This document shows positions 43,809 through 54,386 of a stretch of DNA of 55,020 nucleotides, piece after piece. Every line of letters starts with the position of its first letter. The stretch's first letter is position 1. Under the pieces are notes generated by a model. The model was not told where the DNA came from. It did no database searches and worked only from the letters and a program-made list of their open reading frames with translations. This DNA is from Pseudomonadota bacterium (GTDB lineage: Bacteria; Pseudomonadota; Gammaproteobacteria; JAADHS01): the NCBI GenBank assembly GCA_021821045.1, contig JAKACW010000029.1, forward strand, positions 1 to 55,020, read 5' to 3'. Position numbers and translations under genes: made by a program.

Positions 43809-44461
43809 GTTCCGCCCGAATCATCCTCTGCCTCGGGTTTATTGCGAGCGGATCCGCCGCCGTCGAATTTTTTCTTGTAAGCCCATTCCGCCAGACTGAA
43901 AACCAGACCGCCGATCGCTCCGTAAAGATGAGCATCCACCACCACCGGGCCACCCGCGGCGCTTTCGGAGCCCGGCAGCGGGCCGTTGATTTGCTCCCAA
44001 ACCAGTTTCACCGCGAGCGCCAGCAATAACAAACCCTCCAAGCGCAGCCCGCGCCGCCAGCTGGCGACGGCCCCGGTGACGAACAGCCCGTGCAGGACGC
44101 CCGACAATCCAACGTACCAATTCAATTTCGGCAGAAAAAAGTACAGTCCGCTGCTGACGAAGAGGGCGCTCACTAGAAAGCAGCCGGCCCACGCCAGCGG
44201 GGGCATGACGGGCGCGAACAGCAGCGAGATCAACGCCAAGCCGGCCAAGTTGAGCAGCAGATGAGACGTGCCTAAATGAGCGAAATGGCCGCTGAGCAGA
44301 CGCCACACTTCACCGCTGTGGATGGCCGAACGGTCGAACTGTGTTACCTGGGTTGCGGCGTCGCCCATCGCCGCGATGGCGATGCTGATCAGGGCTACAA
44401 CGGCGGGCAAGATAAACGGCGTGAGGGATCTCGGGCCCATCGATTCATGTGGACCTAGCAT
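43799..44461 (-). CDS. rhombosortase (GlyGly-CTERM sorting protease)
   Basis: A 220-residue intramembrane serine protease of the rhomboid family. Conserved EVWRLLSGHFAHLGTSHLLL with H59, H62 and H67, catalytic S120 in WYVGLSGVLHGLF, and catalytic H178 in DAHLYGAIGGL. Six helices, the small size and sequence match rhombosortase, which removes GlyGly-CTERM tails. The ATG at 44461 has AGGAG 5 bases upstream. A likely substrate, the rhombotarget lipoprotein, is encoded at 14.3-15.2 kb. The C-terminal residues TSR and the stop come from a REP unit. Confidence 0.9.
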   Translation of the reverse strand: MLGPHESMGPRSLTPFILPAVVALISIAIAAMGDAATQVTQFDRSAIHSGEVWRLLSGHFAHLGTSHLLLNLAGLALISLLFAPVMPPLAWAGCFLVSALFVSSGLYFFLPKLNWYVGLSGVLHGLFVTGAVASWRRGLRLEGLLLLALAVKLVWEQINGPLPGSESAAGGPVVVDAHLYGAIGGLVFSLAEWAYKKKFDGGGSARNKPEAEDDSGGTSR

Positions 44462-44485
44462 ACTCACTCCTGCAATGGGTTCCCG

Positions 44486-47143
44486 TCAGACGCGGCCTTC
44501 ATCCAAGCGTTCTCGAATGTTGTCGCGCAGACAGTTGAATTGCTTTTCTTCCGTGAGCGGCTTGTTCGACAAGTCGGTGACAAAGAAAATGTCCTCGACC
44601 CGTTCTCCGAAGGTGCTGATCTTGGCGCTGTGCAGACGCGTTTCGCACTCGGCGAGCGCTTGACCGACTAAAGACAAAAACCCCGGGCGGTCGCCGGCAA
44701 CGACCTCCAAAATTGTGCGCTGATTGAACAGGTCGGTGCTGAAGCCGATTTCGGTGGCGATGGAAAAGTGCTTCAAACGCCGCGGCATCGGCCGGTGACT
44801 CAACACGGCGCGCTTCAGCGGATTGGCCACCGCCGCCTTCAGCTTGCGGGTCAACTCGGTGATCTGGTACGGATCGCTCAACGGCTCGCCGGACGAGTCC
44901 AGCACAATGAAAGTGTCGAGAACGAGACCGCCCTTGGTGGTGATAATGCGCGCGTCTTGTATGTCGAGATTGAGCTGATCCAACGTTTGAGTGGCGGCGG
45001 CGAACAGGAAGTCTTTGTCTCGCGCGTACACGAATACGGCGGTGGCGCCGCCCCGCGCGGGGTCGTTGCGCACCAGAATCAGCGGCAGATCCTCCGATGC
45101 CGTCACGGCAATGGCTTGCGTGTGCCACGCGATCTCGTCGGCGGTATGGCGCAGAAAATAATCCTCATCGAAGCGTTTCCACACTTTGTCGATAGCGTCC
45201 TGGGATGTCTTCGCCGCTGCCAGCTGTTCTCTCGCCGCCCGCTGCACTTCCTCGATGCGATCGTTCTTGTCCACCGGATGCTCCAGGCCCCGTCGCAGAG
45301 CGCGCGCGGTGGAGATGTAGAGTTCGGTGAGCAGGGCGTCCTTCCAGTTGTTCCATAGTTCCGGATTGGTGCCGCGAATGTCGGCGACGGTCAGCAAGTA
45401 GAGATAATTCAAATGGACTTGATCGCCGACTTGACGGGCAAAGTGGGCAATGACGCCGGGATCGCTGATGTCCTGGCGCTGGGCGGTGCTGGACATGATC
45501 AAGTGATGGCGCACCAGCCAAGCGACAACGCGCGCGTCATAAGCGCTCATGCCATGCGCGACGCAAAACTCGTAGGACTCCTGCGCGCCCAGGTTGCTGT
45601 GGTCCCCGCCGCGCCCCTTGGCGATGTCGTGAAACATGGCGCCCAGATATAGGATTTCCAGTTTCGGGATCTGCTGAATGAGTTTGTGGCAGAACGGATG
45701 CTCGTGGGCGTGCTCGGGCAGCGTAAAACGCCGCACGTTGCGCAACACCATCAAGGTGTGTTCGTCCACGGTGTAGACATGGAACAAGTCGTACTGCATC
45801 AGGCCGACGATCTTGCCGAAAGCCGGGATATAGCGGGCCAGTATGCCGTAGCGGTTCATGCGCCGCAGTTCATGGGTGATGCCCCGCGGCTGACGCAGAA
45901 TTTCCATGAACAGGCTCTTGTTGCGCATGTCGGCCCGAAAAGCATCATCGACCAGATGACGATGTTCGCGCAGCAGTCGCACCGTGGAGGCGCGCACGCC
46001 AAGCAGTTCCGGGTGATGCTGCAGGAGCAGAAAAATCTCCAGAATGGCGAACGGGTAGCGGCGGAACACGTCCCGGTCAACGGCCTCGATAAAGCCTTTG
46101 CGCGATTGAAAGCGCCGGTTGATGGGCACCGGCGTGACGGGTTCGTCGGCGAACAGGATCGCTTCCTGGAACAGTTGCAACAGCATTTCGTTGAGCCGGC
46201 TCAGCTCCGTAATGGTGACGTAGTAGTCGCGCATGAATTGCTCGACCGCCAGCCGGTGCCGGGCGTCCTGATAGCCGAACTGCTGAGCGATGCTTTTCTG
46301 GTGATCGAACAGCAGGCGGTCCTCGCGCCGCCCCGTCAGCGTGTGCAGCGCCAGTCGCACTTTCCACAGAAACTCCTGGCCTTCCATCAGCGCCGCGTAG
46401 TCGGTTTCCGTCAAAAAACGGTATTGAACCAAATCGTGCAGGGTCGCCGCGCCGAAATGCCGTTTGGCCACCCAGCCGATCATCTGGATGTCGCGCAGCC
46501 CGCCCGGGCCTTCCTTGACGTTCGGTTCGAGGTTGGACACCGCGTCGTGATAGCGTCGATGGCGGGCGATCTGCTCCTGCCACTTGGCTTCGAAGAATTG
46601 CCGGCTCGGCCAGCAGCATTCCGGGCCGGTGCGGCGCTTCATTTGGTCAAACAGCTCGGCGTCGCCGCTGACCAAGCGCGCCTCCATCAGATTGGTCGCG
46701 ACGGTGATGTCCTGCGCGGCCGCGACGCACTCGTCCACGGTGCGGACACTTTGCCCCACTTGCAGACCCACATCCCACAGCAAGGTGATGAAGCGTTCGA
46801 GATTGGCTTTGAACTCGTCGCCGTGCTCGTCCGGCAGCAATATCAGAATGTCGATGTCCGAGCCGGGATGCAGTTCGCCTCGACCATAGCCGCCGACGGC
46901 AACCAGTGCCAGACGCGATGCGTCGCCGCCGAGCAGCGCCTGCCAGGCGCACAGCAACACTTGATCGACAACCCAGGCCCGTTGGTGGATCAGTCGGCTG
47001 ATGTTTTCGCCGCTAAGAAAGCGTTGGCGCAGTTGCGCATTGGCTTCGCTCAGGATGCGCCTCAACACGGGTAAGGGGTTCGCGCCTGCTGCGAGTTCTT
47101 TGCCTAAGGCCGCGGAGTCGATCAAATTAACGTCGGAGAACAT
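44486..47143 (-). CDS. glnD: bifunctional uridylyltransferase/uridylyl-removing enzyme GlnD
   Basis: An 885-residue nitrogen sensor that adds or removes UMP on PII proteins in response to glutamine. N-terminal nucleotidyltransferase domain GGYGRGELHPGSDIDILIL (84-102, D96 and D98), central HD domain (GAMFHDIAKGRGGDHS) and two C-terminal ACT domains. Length and order are normal. It is downstream of map, separated by an inverted REP pair. Confidence 0.97.
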   Translation of the reverse strand: MFSDVNLIDSAALGKELAAGANPLPVLRRILSEANAQLRQRFLSGENISRLIHQRAWVVDQVLLCAWQALLGGDASRLALVAVGGYGRGELHPGSDIDILILLPDEHGDEFKANLERFITLLWDVGLQVGQSVRTVDECVAAAQDITVATNLMEARLVSGDAELFDQMKRRTGPECCWPSRQFFEAKWQEQIARHRRYHDAVSNLEPNVKEGPGGLRDIQMIGWVAKRHFGAATLHDLVQYRFLTETDYAALMEGQEFLWKVRLALHTLTGRREDRLLFDHQKSIAQQFGYQDARHRLAVEQFMRDYYVTITELSRLNEMLLQLFQEAILFADEPVTPVPINRRFQSRKGFIEAVDRDVFRRYPFAILEIFLLLQHHPELLGVRASTVRLLREHRHLVDDAFRADMRNKSLFMEILRQPRGITHELRRMNRYGILARYIPAFGKIVGLMQYDLFHVYTVDEHTLMVLRNVRRFTLPEHAHEHPFCHKLIQQIPKLEILYLGAMFHDIAKGRGGDHSNLGAQESYEFCVAHGMSAYDARVVAWLVRHHLIMSSTAQRQDISDPGVIAHFARQVGDQVHLNYLYLLTVADIRGTNPELWNNWKDALLTELYISTARALRRGLEHPVDKNDRIEEVQRAAREQLAAAKTSQDAIDKVWKRFDEDYFLRHTADEIAWHTQAIAVTASEDLPLILVRNDPARGGATAVFVYARDKDFLFAAATQTLDQLNLDIQDARIITTKGGLVLDTFIVLDSSGEPLSDPYQITELTRKLKAAVANPLKRAVLSHRPMPRRLKHFSIATEIGFSTDLFNQRTILEVVAGDRPGFLSLVGQALAECETRLHSAKISTFGERVEDIFFVTDLSNKPLTEEKQFNCLRDNIRERLDEGRV

Positions 47144-47247
47144 GCTCGTACCTGCTACGTCGCGCGAACAGCAGCCATGTTACCAAACCCGGCCGGTCGG
47201 TGCGTTTGGATAGGGCGAAGTTGTTCGACATGGGCCGAGGCTGTGTG

Positions 47248-47309
47248 GTGGGAGCGGTTTCCTACCGCAATTTTCCGCCGAGTCAATCGCGGTAGGAAAC
47301 CGCTCCCAC
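47248..47309. repeat. near-perfect inverted REP pair between map and glnD
   Basis: Two units, forward 47248-47272 and inverted 47285-47309, match in 24 of 25 positions and are 12 bases apart. In the map-glnD message they can form one long hairpin of about 25 base pairs. Confidence 0.92.
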
Positions 47310-47324
47310 TGGGGTGGTGCTGCT

Positions 47325-48092
47325 TCAGATGTTTTCGTCGGATCGCTTGGTGAGAACTTCGAACCCATCGTCCGTAACGAGAATAGTGTGCTCCCACTGG
47401 GCCGACAGGCTGCGATCCTTGGTGACAACGGTCCATTTGTCCGGCAACAGCTTCACATGGCGTTTGCCGGCGTTGATCATCGGCTCGATGGTGAACGTCA
47501 TGCCGGACTCGAGAATCATCCCGGTGCCGGGCGTGCCGTAGTGCAGGACCTGAGGTTCTTCATGGAATTTCCGTCCGATGCCGTGACCGCAATACTCGCG
47601 AACGACGGAAAAGCTATGTTTCTCGGCGTGCTTTTGTATGGCGCTGCCGATGTCGCCCAAGCGCATGCCGGGTTTAACCATTTCGATGCCGATGCGCATG
47701 CACTCGTAACTGACCTGGGTGATGCGCCGCGCCTGAATGGACGGTTCGCCGACAAAAAACATTTTGCTGGTATCGCCGTGAAACCCGTCTTTGATGACCG
47801 TGACGTCGATGTTGACGATGTCGCCCTGTTTGAGGGGTTTGTCGCTGGGAATGCCATGGCAGACCTGATGATTCACCGACGTGCAGATCGATTTGGGAAA
47901 ACCATGGTAATTCAGCGGCGCTGGCACCGCCTGCTGGGTGTTGACGATGTAATCGTGGCAAATGTCGTTCAATTCACCGGTGGTCACGCCCGGCACGACC
48001 CGCGGCCCGATCATTTGCAGGACGTCGGCCGCCAGGCGGCCCGCCAAGCGCATTTTTTCGATTTCGTCGGCGGTTTTTATATGCACTTCCAT
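47325..48092 (-). CDS. map: methionine aminopeptidase type I
   Basis: A 255-residue metalloprotease that removes the N-terminal Met from new proteins. It aligns with E. coli Map: VHIKTADEIEKMRLAGRLAA, NYHGFPKSICTSVN, VNIDVTVIKDGFHGDTSKMF, REYCGHGIGRKFHEEPQVLH and SAQWEHTILVTDDG, with the metal-binding D, D, H, E, E set. The ATG at 48092 matches the family start; another ATG at 48116 would add eight residues. Neither has a clear ribosome-binding site. It diverges from rpsB, the usual order. Confidence 0.95.
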   Translation of the reverse strand: MEVHIKTADEIEKMRLAGRLAADVLQMIGPRVVPGVTTGELNDICHDYIVNTQQAVPAPLNYHGFPKSICTSVNHQVCHGIPSDKPLKQGDIVNIDVTVIKDGFHGDTSKMFFVGEPSIQARRITQVSYECMRIGIEMVKPGMRLGDIGSAIQKHAEKHSFSVVREYCGHGIGRKFHEEPQVLHYGTPGTGMILESGMTFTIEPMINAGKRHVKLLPDKWTVVTKDRSLSAQWEHTILVTDDGFEVLTKRSDENI

Positions 48093-48204
48093 GGCGTTTG
48101 ATGTCGGGTTACGCATTGAGGTCGGGAAGTTTACCGTGATTCTCGATTTATTCCAATTATAGTATTTACTTTCAAAAGGTTATTTGCCGGAATTCACCCC
48201 GCCA

Positions 48205-48397
48205 TTGAGCCGGATAAGCACTCTATGGTATAAAGCCGCGCGGGCAACGCAACGAATCCAACATTCGCAGCGTCTCACCGTAAACAACCTTTATTAAATT
48301 CGCACGCATCTCGTCACACTGGCCGGGGTGCCGGGGCAAACTGCGCCGGTCGGCTTTTGGGAGATGCGGAGGCTCAACCCTACAAGGAGCAAATACG
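48205..48397 (+). promoter_or_regulatory. rpsB promoter and leader
   Basis: TTGAGC (48205-48210) and TATAAA (48229-48234) are 18 bases apart, followed by a GC-rich discriminator (GCCGCGCGGG), as in growth-rate controlled promoters. The leader of about 155 bases contains GC-rich repeats near 48322-48355 and could be the S2 autoregulation region, although I do not recognise a defined motif. Confidence 0.65.
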
Positions 48398-49258
<861 letters not shown>

Positions 49259-49291
49259 GGCGCCGCGCCACGAATCGAGGAGAAGTCCACA

Positions 49292-50179
49292 ATGAATATA
49301 TCAGCATCACTGGTCAAGGAGCTCCGCGAGCGCACCGGCTCCGGCATGATGGAGTGCAAAAAGGCATTGGTTGAAACCAAAGGCGACATCGAGGCCGCGG
49401 TCGAACTGATGCGCAAAGCAGGTCTGGCAAAGGCCGACAAGAAAGCAGGACGCGTCGCGGCCGAAGGCATCATCGCACTGGCGATCAGTGCGGACGGTCA
49501 CACCGGCGTTCTGGTGGAAGTCAACAGCGAAACCGATTTCGTGTCGCGGGGTGATGACTTCACCGGGTTCGCGGCCAAAGTCGCGCAACGTGCTTTGGAA
49601 GGCAAGCCGGCGTCGCTCGACGAGTTGGTAAAGCTCTCGATCGAAAAGAGCGGCGGCGACACCATCGAGCAGACTCGCCAACAACTGGTGGCGAAGATCG
49701 GCGAAAACATTTCGGTGCGCCGGTTCACTACCCTTGGCTCTTCCGACGCTACCGTGGGTTCCTATTTGCACGGCACCCGCATCGGGGTACTGGTGGAAAT
49801 GAAGGGCGGCAATGTCGAGGTCGCCAAGGATGTCGCCATGCATATTGCCGCCAGCCGGCCGGTGTGTGTGCGTCCTGACGATGTTCCTGCGGAAACGGTC
49901 GAGAAAGAACGCGAGATTTACACCGCTCAAGCGGCGGAAAGCGGTAAGCCGGCCGAGATCGTTAAGAAGATGGTAGAAGGCCGGGTCAGCAAGTATCTAA
50001 AGGAAGTGTCCTTGCTCGGTCAGCCGTTCGTGAAGGATCCGGACACCACGGTCGAGCAGTTGCTGAAAAAGAACAACGCGCAAGTGACTCGCTTTGCGCG
50101 TTTCGAGGTGGGTGAGGGCATCGAAAAGAAAGTCGATAACTTCGCCGAAGAGGTTATGGCTCAGGTGCGGGGGAGCTAA
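49292..50179 (+). CDS. tsf: elongation factor Ts
   Basis: A 295-residue guanine nucleotide exchange factor for EF-Tu. N-terminal [20 protein letters not shown] and [20 protein letters not shown], then [20 protein letters not shown] and the dimerisation/core domains. Normal length. It lies 33 bases after rpsB and 3 bases before pyrH. Confidence 0.97.
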   Translation: MNISASLVKELRERTGSGMMECKKALVETKGDIEAAVELMRKAGLAKADKKAGRVAAEGIIALAISADGHTGVLVEVNSETDFVSRGDDFTGFAAKVAQRALEGKPASLDELVKLSIEKSGGDTIEQTRQQLVAKIGENISVRRFTTLGSSDATVGSYLHGTRIGVLVEMKGGNVEVAKDVAMHIAASRPVCVRPDDVPAETVEKEREIYTAQAAESGKPAEIVKKMVEGRVSKYLKEVSLLGQPFVKDPDTTVEQLLKKNNAQVTRFARFEVGEGIEKKVDNFAEEVMAQVRGS

Positions 50180-50182
50180 CCC

Positions 50183-50926
50183 GTGCCTGACGCCGCGTCC
50201 GCCAAACCAAAATTCAAAAGAATACTTCTCAAGCTCAGCGGCGAGGCCCTCATGGGGCAGACCCAGTACGGCATCAGTCCGGAAGTCATCGGGCGGATGG
50301 CTTCCGATATTTGTGGTCTGCTGTCCATGGGCGTCGAGATCGGGTTGGTCATCGGCGGGGGCAACATTTTCCGCGGCGCCGGATTGGCGGCGGAAGGCTT
50401 GGATCGGGTCACCGCGGATCACATGGGAATGCTGGCCACGGTCATCAACGCCCTGGCTATGCAGGACGCCCTCGAGCGGCATGGGGCCTATGCCCGCGTG
50501 ATGTCCGCCATCAAGATCAATCAAATCTGCGAAGACTACATTCGGCGCCGGGCCGTCAGGCATCTGGAGAAGGGCCGCGTGGTGATCTTCGCCGCCGGCA
50601 CGGGCAACCCGTTTTTCACCACCGACTCCGCCGCCAGTTTGCGCGCCGTGGAAGTCGGCGCTGACCTGCTGATCAAGGCGACCAAAGTGGATGGTGTTTA
50701 CTCAGCCGATCCAATGAAGCACGCCGATGCCAAGCGTTATACGCGGCTAAGCTACGACGAGGTCCTGACCCGCAAGTTGGAGGTGATGGACGCCACCGCG
50801 ATCGTGCTGTGCCGCGATCACGGCATGCCGTTGAGGATTCTGAACGTAAACACGCCGGGCGCGTTGAAACGGGTGGTGCTGGGCGAGGATGTGGGCACGC
50901 TGGTAGAAAAGGGAGCGGAGTCATGA
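50183..50926 (+). CDS. pyrH: UMP kinase
   Basis: A 247-residue amino-acid-kinase-fold enzyme that makes UDP from UMP. It has [48 protein letters not shown] and the [13 protein letters not shown] block. The start is GTG at 50183. The stop TGA overlaps the frr ATG. Confidence 0.96.
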   Translation: MPDAASAKPKFKRILLKLSGEALMGQTQYGISPEVIGRMASDICGLLSMGVEIGLVIGGGNIFRGAGLAAEGLDRVTADHMGMLATVINALAMQDALERHGAYARVMSAIKINQICEDYIRRRAVRHLEKGRVVIFAAGTGNPFFTTDSAASLRAVEVGADLLIKATKVDGVYSADPMKHADAKRYTRLSYDEVLTRKLEVMDATAIVLCRDHGMPLRILNVNTPGALKRVVLGEDVGTLVEKGAES

Positions 50927-51480
50927 TCAATGACATCAAAAAGGACGCCACGGCGCGCATGGCCAAGAGCATCGAGGCGTTTCGGGAAGAGCTGGCCAAG
51001 TTGCGTACGGGACGGGCTCACACCAGTCTGTTGGATCACGTTCGAGTGGATTTTTATGGCACCGAGGTGCCCATTAACCAGGCGGCCAACGTAACAGTGC
51101 AAGACGCCCGTACTTTGGTGGTTACGCCGTGGGATAAAGGGATGGTGCAGGCAATCGAGAAGGCCATCATGTCGTCCGATCTCGGCCTCAACCCGGCAAC
51201 CGCGGGAACGGTGATCCGCGTTCCGCTGCCGCCGCTGACTGAGGAGCGGCGTAAAGACATGATAAAAGTGGTTCGTCACGAAGCGGAGAATGCGCGGGTG
51301 GCGATTCGCAACGTCAGACGGGATGCCAACGGCGGTCTCAAAGAGCTGACGAAGGCGAAAGAAATCACCGAAGACGAGGAGCGCCGCGCCCAAGACGAGA
51401 TCCAAAAACTAACCGATAAGTACGTCGCCGAGGTGGAGAAAGTTCTGGCCGAAAAAGAAAAGGACTTGATGGCGATCTAG
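50923..51480 (+). CDS. frr: ribosome recycling factor
   Basis: A 185-residue protein that, with EF-G, splits post-termination ribosomes. Typical [40 protein letters not shown], and [20 protein letters not shown]. The ATG at 50923 overlaps the pyrH stop (ATGA). An earlier in-frame start inside pyrH is not likely. Confidence 0.97.
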   Translation: MINDIKKDATARMAKSIEAFREELAKLRTGRAHTSLLDHVRVDFYGTEVPINQAANVTVQDARTLVVTPWDKGMVQAIEKAIMSSDLGLNPATAGTVIRVPLPPLTEERRKDMIKVVRHEAENARVAIRNVRRDANGGLKELTKAKEITEDEERRAQDEIQKLTDKYVAEVEKVLAEKEKDLMAI

Positions 51481-51497
51481 GTGCTTCGAACAAAAAT

Positions 51498-51520
51498 GTA
51501 GGAGCGGATTCATCCGCGAT
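51498..51520 (+). repeat. REP-like unit between frr and uppS
   Basis: A GTAGGAGCGG head with a GCGGA-TTCA-TCCGC stem. A partial inverted relic (AATCGCGATTGGAG) follows near 51535-51548. Nothing else is seen in the 133-base gap. Confidence 0.83.
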
Positions 51521-51613
51521 CGGAGCGCGCACCGAATCGCGATTGGAGCCACCAATCACAGCGCGCCTGCAGGGATCGATCACAGGTTTTCTAACGCCGA
51601 ACAAAGGTTCGCA

Positions 51614-52357
51614 ATGTCGTCCAACACCCAGCAGCAGATTCTTCCCCGCCATGTCGCCATCATCATGGATGGCAATGGCCGCTGGGCCAAAGCCCGGCAC
51701 TTGCCTCGAATCGCAGGCCACCGCGCCGGCGTGGAGGCGGTGCGCAAGGTCGTCGAGGGCTGTGCCAAGCGAGGGATCGAGGCGTTGACGTTGTTTGCGT
51801 TCAGCAGCGAAAACTGGCGCCGCCCGCAGCAGGAAGTGGGCATGCTGATGGAGCTGTTCATGCTGGCGCTGGAGCGGGAAACCCGGGACCTGCACAAGAA
51901 CAAGATTCGATTGAGCGTCATTGGGGATCGCAGTATGTTTTCGCCCAAGCTGCAAAAAGCCATGGCGGATGCTGAAGCGCTCACCCGGGACAACACTGGT
52001 CTGCGTCTGACCGTCGCGGCCAATTACGGCGGCCGTTGGGACATTGTTCAAGCGGTCAAGGTCCTTGTTGGCGAAGTCGCCGACGGAAAGCGCGGCATCG
52101 ATTCCATCGACGAGGCCGCGCTGGCTGATCATTTGGTGACTCGTGACCTGCCCGAGCCCGACTTGTTCATCAGAACGGGCGGGGAGCAGCGTATCTCGAA
52201 TTTCCTGCTGTGGAACCTGGCCTATACCGAACTCTATTTCACGCCGTTGGCCTGGCCGGAGTTTGATGACGCCGCGTTGGAAGCGGCGCTGCAATCGTTT
52301 GCGTCGCGCGAACGGCGCTTCGGGCAAACCAGTGAGCAGGTGCGCTCGCGTGTTTAA
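51614..52357 (+). CDS. uppS: undecaprenyl diphosphate synthase
   Basis: A 247-residue cis-prenyltransferase that makes the C55 lipid carrier for peptidoglycan and polysaccharides. It has [20 protein letters not shown] with the catalytic Asp, [14 protein letters not shown] and [17 protein letters not shown]. Normal length. The stop overlaps the cdsA start by 8 bases. Confidence 0.96.
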   Translation: MSSNTQQQILPRHVAIIMDGNGRWAKARHLPRIAGHRAGVEAVRKVVEGCAKRGIEALTLFAFSSENWRRPQQEVGMLMELFMLALERETRDLHKNKIRLSVIGDRSMFSPKLQKAMADAEALTRDNTGLRLTVAANYGGRWDIVQAVKVLVGEVADGKRGIDSIDEAALADHLVTRDLPEPDLFIRTGGEQRISNFLLWNLAYTELYFTPLAWPEFDDAALEAALQSFASRERRFGQTSEQVRSRV

Positions 52358-53195
52358 GCAGAGAGTGATAACCGCGCTGGTGCTGCTACCCCTGTTCGTG
52401 AGCGCATTGCTTTACCTTCCCACCATGTGGCTCGGCGTTTTGTTCGGCGCGGTTTTGCTCTTGGGCGCCCGCGAGTGGCTGCACATGTTTCCGTTTGCCG
52501 AGGCCGTTCGCCGTGCTGCGCTGGCCGTGTTCGCCGGTTTGCTCGCACTGGGTCTCATCTTGGCCGGCTACACCGGCGCGGTGTCGGCGGTGTTGGCGTT
52601 TACCCTGGTTTGGTGGGCGGTCGCGTTGTATTGGATTATCCGCGCTCAGCGCAGCGGCGAGAGTCAGTCACAGGACGTGGCGGCGTGGATGCCGGGGTTT
52701 CCAGTCAGCTCTCTCGCCGTCGGCTTCATGGTGTTGTGGTCGCCGTTCGTGGCGTTGCTGGCGCTGCATCAGGCCGGCGAATCCGGGCCGAAGTTGGCGC
52801 TTTATTGTTTGACGCTGATGTGGGTCGCCGACACAGCGGCGTATTTTGTCGGACGGAAGTTTGGCCGGCGCAAATTGGCCTCGCTGGTCAGCCCCGGCAA
52901 GAGCTGGGAAGGGGCCCTCGGGGCATTAGCCGTCACGGCGATTTGGTCGGTGCTCGGCGGCGTGTGGCTGGGTTTGAGCGCCGCGGATATGTTGTGGTTT
53001 GTGCCGTTAAGCGTAGTCACTGCCGGGTTTTCCGTGGTCGGCGATCTGTTTGAAAGTCTTATCAAACGTCATGCTCACATCAAGGACAGCGGCCAGTTGC
53101 TGCCCGGCCACGGCGGCGTTCTGGACCGTATTGACAGCATCACCGCCGGCGCACCCCTATTCGGGCTGGGCATCCTATGGCTGGCCAAGCTATGA
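52350..53195 (+). CDS. cdsA: phosphatidate cytidylyltransferase
   Basis: A 281-residue inner-membrane enzyme that makes CDP-diacylglycerol for phospholipid synthesis. About eight membrane segments, then [20 protein letters not shown] and the family signature [20 protein letters not shown]. The start is GTG at 52350 (reading [13 protein letters not shown]), inside the end of uppS. The stop overlaps the dxr ATG. Confidence 0.95.
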   Translation: MFKQRVITALVLLPLFVSALLYLPTMWLGVLFGAVLLLGAREWLHMFPFAEAVRRAALAVFAGLLALGLILAGYTGAVSAVLAFTLVWWAVALYWIIRAQRSGESQSQDVAAWMPGFPVSSLAVGFMVLWSPFVALLALHQAGESGPKLALYCLTLMWVADTAAYFVGRKFGRRKLASLVSPGKSWEGALGALAVTAIWSVLGGVWLGLSAADMLWFVPLSVVTAGFSVVGDLFESLIKRHAHIKDSGQLLPGHGGVLDRIDSITAGAPLFGLGILWLAKL

Positions 53196-54382
53196 CGGCT
53201 CGCGCGCTGACCGTCCTGGGCGCGACGGGGTCCATCGGGCTGAATACATTGAACGTGATGGCGCGCCATCCGGACAAGTATCGCGCCGTGGCGCTGAGCG
53301 CGAACACCGACGTGCAAAAGATGCTCGGCTTGTGCCGCGAACATCGACCGCGTTACGCGGTGATGCGCGACGAAGCGGCCGCGGGGCAGTTGCGGGACGC
53401 GCTCAAGGGCGCGTCGCTGAACATCGAGGTGATGTCCGGCGAGCAGGGTTTGCGCGAGGTCGCTACCTTGCCGGAGGTGGATACGGTTATGGCCGCCATC
53501 GTCGGCGCGGCGGGACTGCTGCCGACCCTGGCGGCCGCCCAGGCCGGCAAGCGTATTTTGCTGGCCAACAAAGAAGCGCTGGTTATGTCCGGCGCGCTGT
53601 TCATGGACTCCGTGAAGAAACACGGCGCGCAGCTATTGCCCGTGGACAGCGAGCACAATGCGATCTTTCAGTGCTTGCCCCCGACGTTCGGCGACGGATT
53701 GGAACGAATCGGCGTTAAGCGCATTCTGCTTACCGCATCCGGCGGCCCCTTTCGGACCCGCGAATTGGCGTCGCTCCACGAAGTGACGCCGGATCAGGCC
53801 TGCGCCCATCCGAACTGGGAAATGGGGCGCAAGATTTCCGTGGACTCCGCCACCATGATGAATAAGGGGCTGGAGTTGATCGAGGCGTGTTGGCTGTTCA
53901 ATGCCACAACAGACACCGTGCAAGTGATTGTCCACCCGCAGAGCGTGATTCATTCCATGGTCGAATACGTCGACGGTTCGGTGTTGGCGCAATTGGGCAC
54001 GCCGGACATGCGCACGCCGATCGCCAACGCATTGGCGTGGCCGGAGCGCATCGATGCCGGAGTGTCCGGACTGGACCTGCTGCGCGTCGGCCGGCTTGAT
54101 TTCGAGCCGCCGGATTTTGCGCGCTTCCCCTGTTTGCGCCTGGCCTATGATGCGATCTCGGCCGGCGGCGCGGCCACGACGGTGCTGAACGCCGCCAATG
54201 AGGTCGCGGTAGACGCGTTCTTGAAACGCAAGCTGCCCTTTACCGCCATCGCCTCGGTGATTGAACACACGCTCGGACGCATCCACGGCACGAGCGCGGA
54301 AGTCTTGGAGCAGATTCTCGAAGCCGACGAGCGGGCGCGACGCGAAGCGCGGGCCTTTGTCGCGGCAACAATGGGACACTGA
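53192..54382 (+). CDS. dxr: 1-deoxy-D-xylulose-5-phosphate reductoisomerase
   Basis: A 396-residue enzyme that converts DXP to MEP with NADPH, the first committed step of the MEP isoprenoid pathway. NADPH-binding [42 protein letters not shown] and [20 protein letters not shown] are typical. The ATG at 53192 overlaps the cdsA stop (ATGA); an ATG at 53177 is possible but less likely. Confidence 0.96.
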   Translation: MTARALTVLGATGSIGLNTLNVMARHPDKYRAVALSANTDVQKMLGLCREHRPRYAVMRDEAAAGQLRDALKGASLNIEVMSGEQGLREVATLPEVDTVMAAIVGAAGLLPTLAAAQAGKRILLANKEALVMSGALFMDSVKKHGAQLLPVDSEHNAIFQCLPPTFGDGLERIGVKRILLTASGGPFRTRELASLHEVTPDQACAHPNWEMGRKISVDSATMMNKGLELIEACWLFNATTDTVQVIVHPQSVIHSMVEYVDGSVLAQLGTPDMRTPIANALAWPERIDAGVSGLDLLRVGRLDFEPPDFARFPCLRLAYDAISAGGAATTVLNAANEVAVDAFLKRKLPFTAIASVIEHTLGRIHGTSAEVLEQILEADERARREARAFVAATMGH

Positions 54383-54386
54383 TCGA

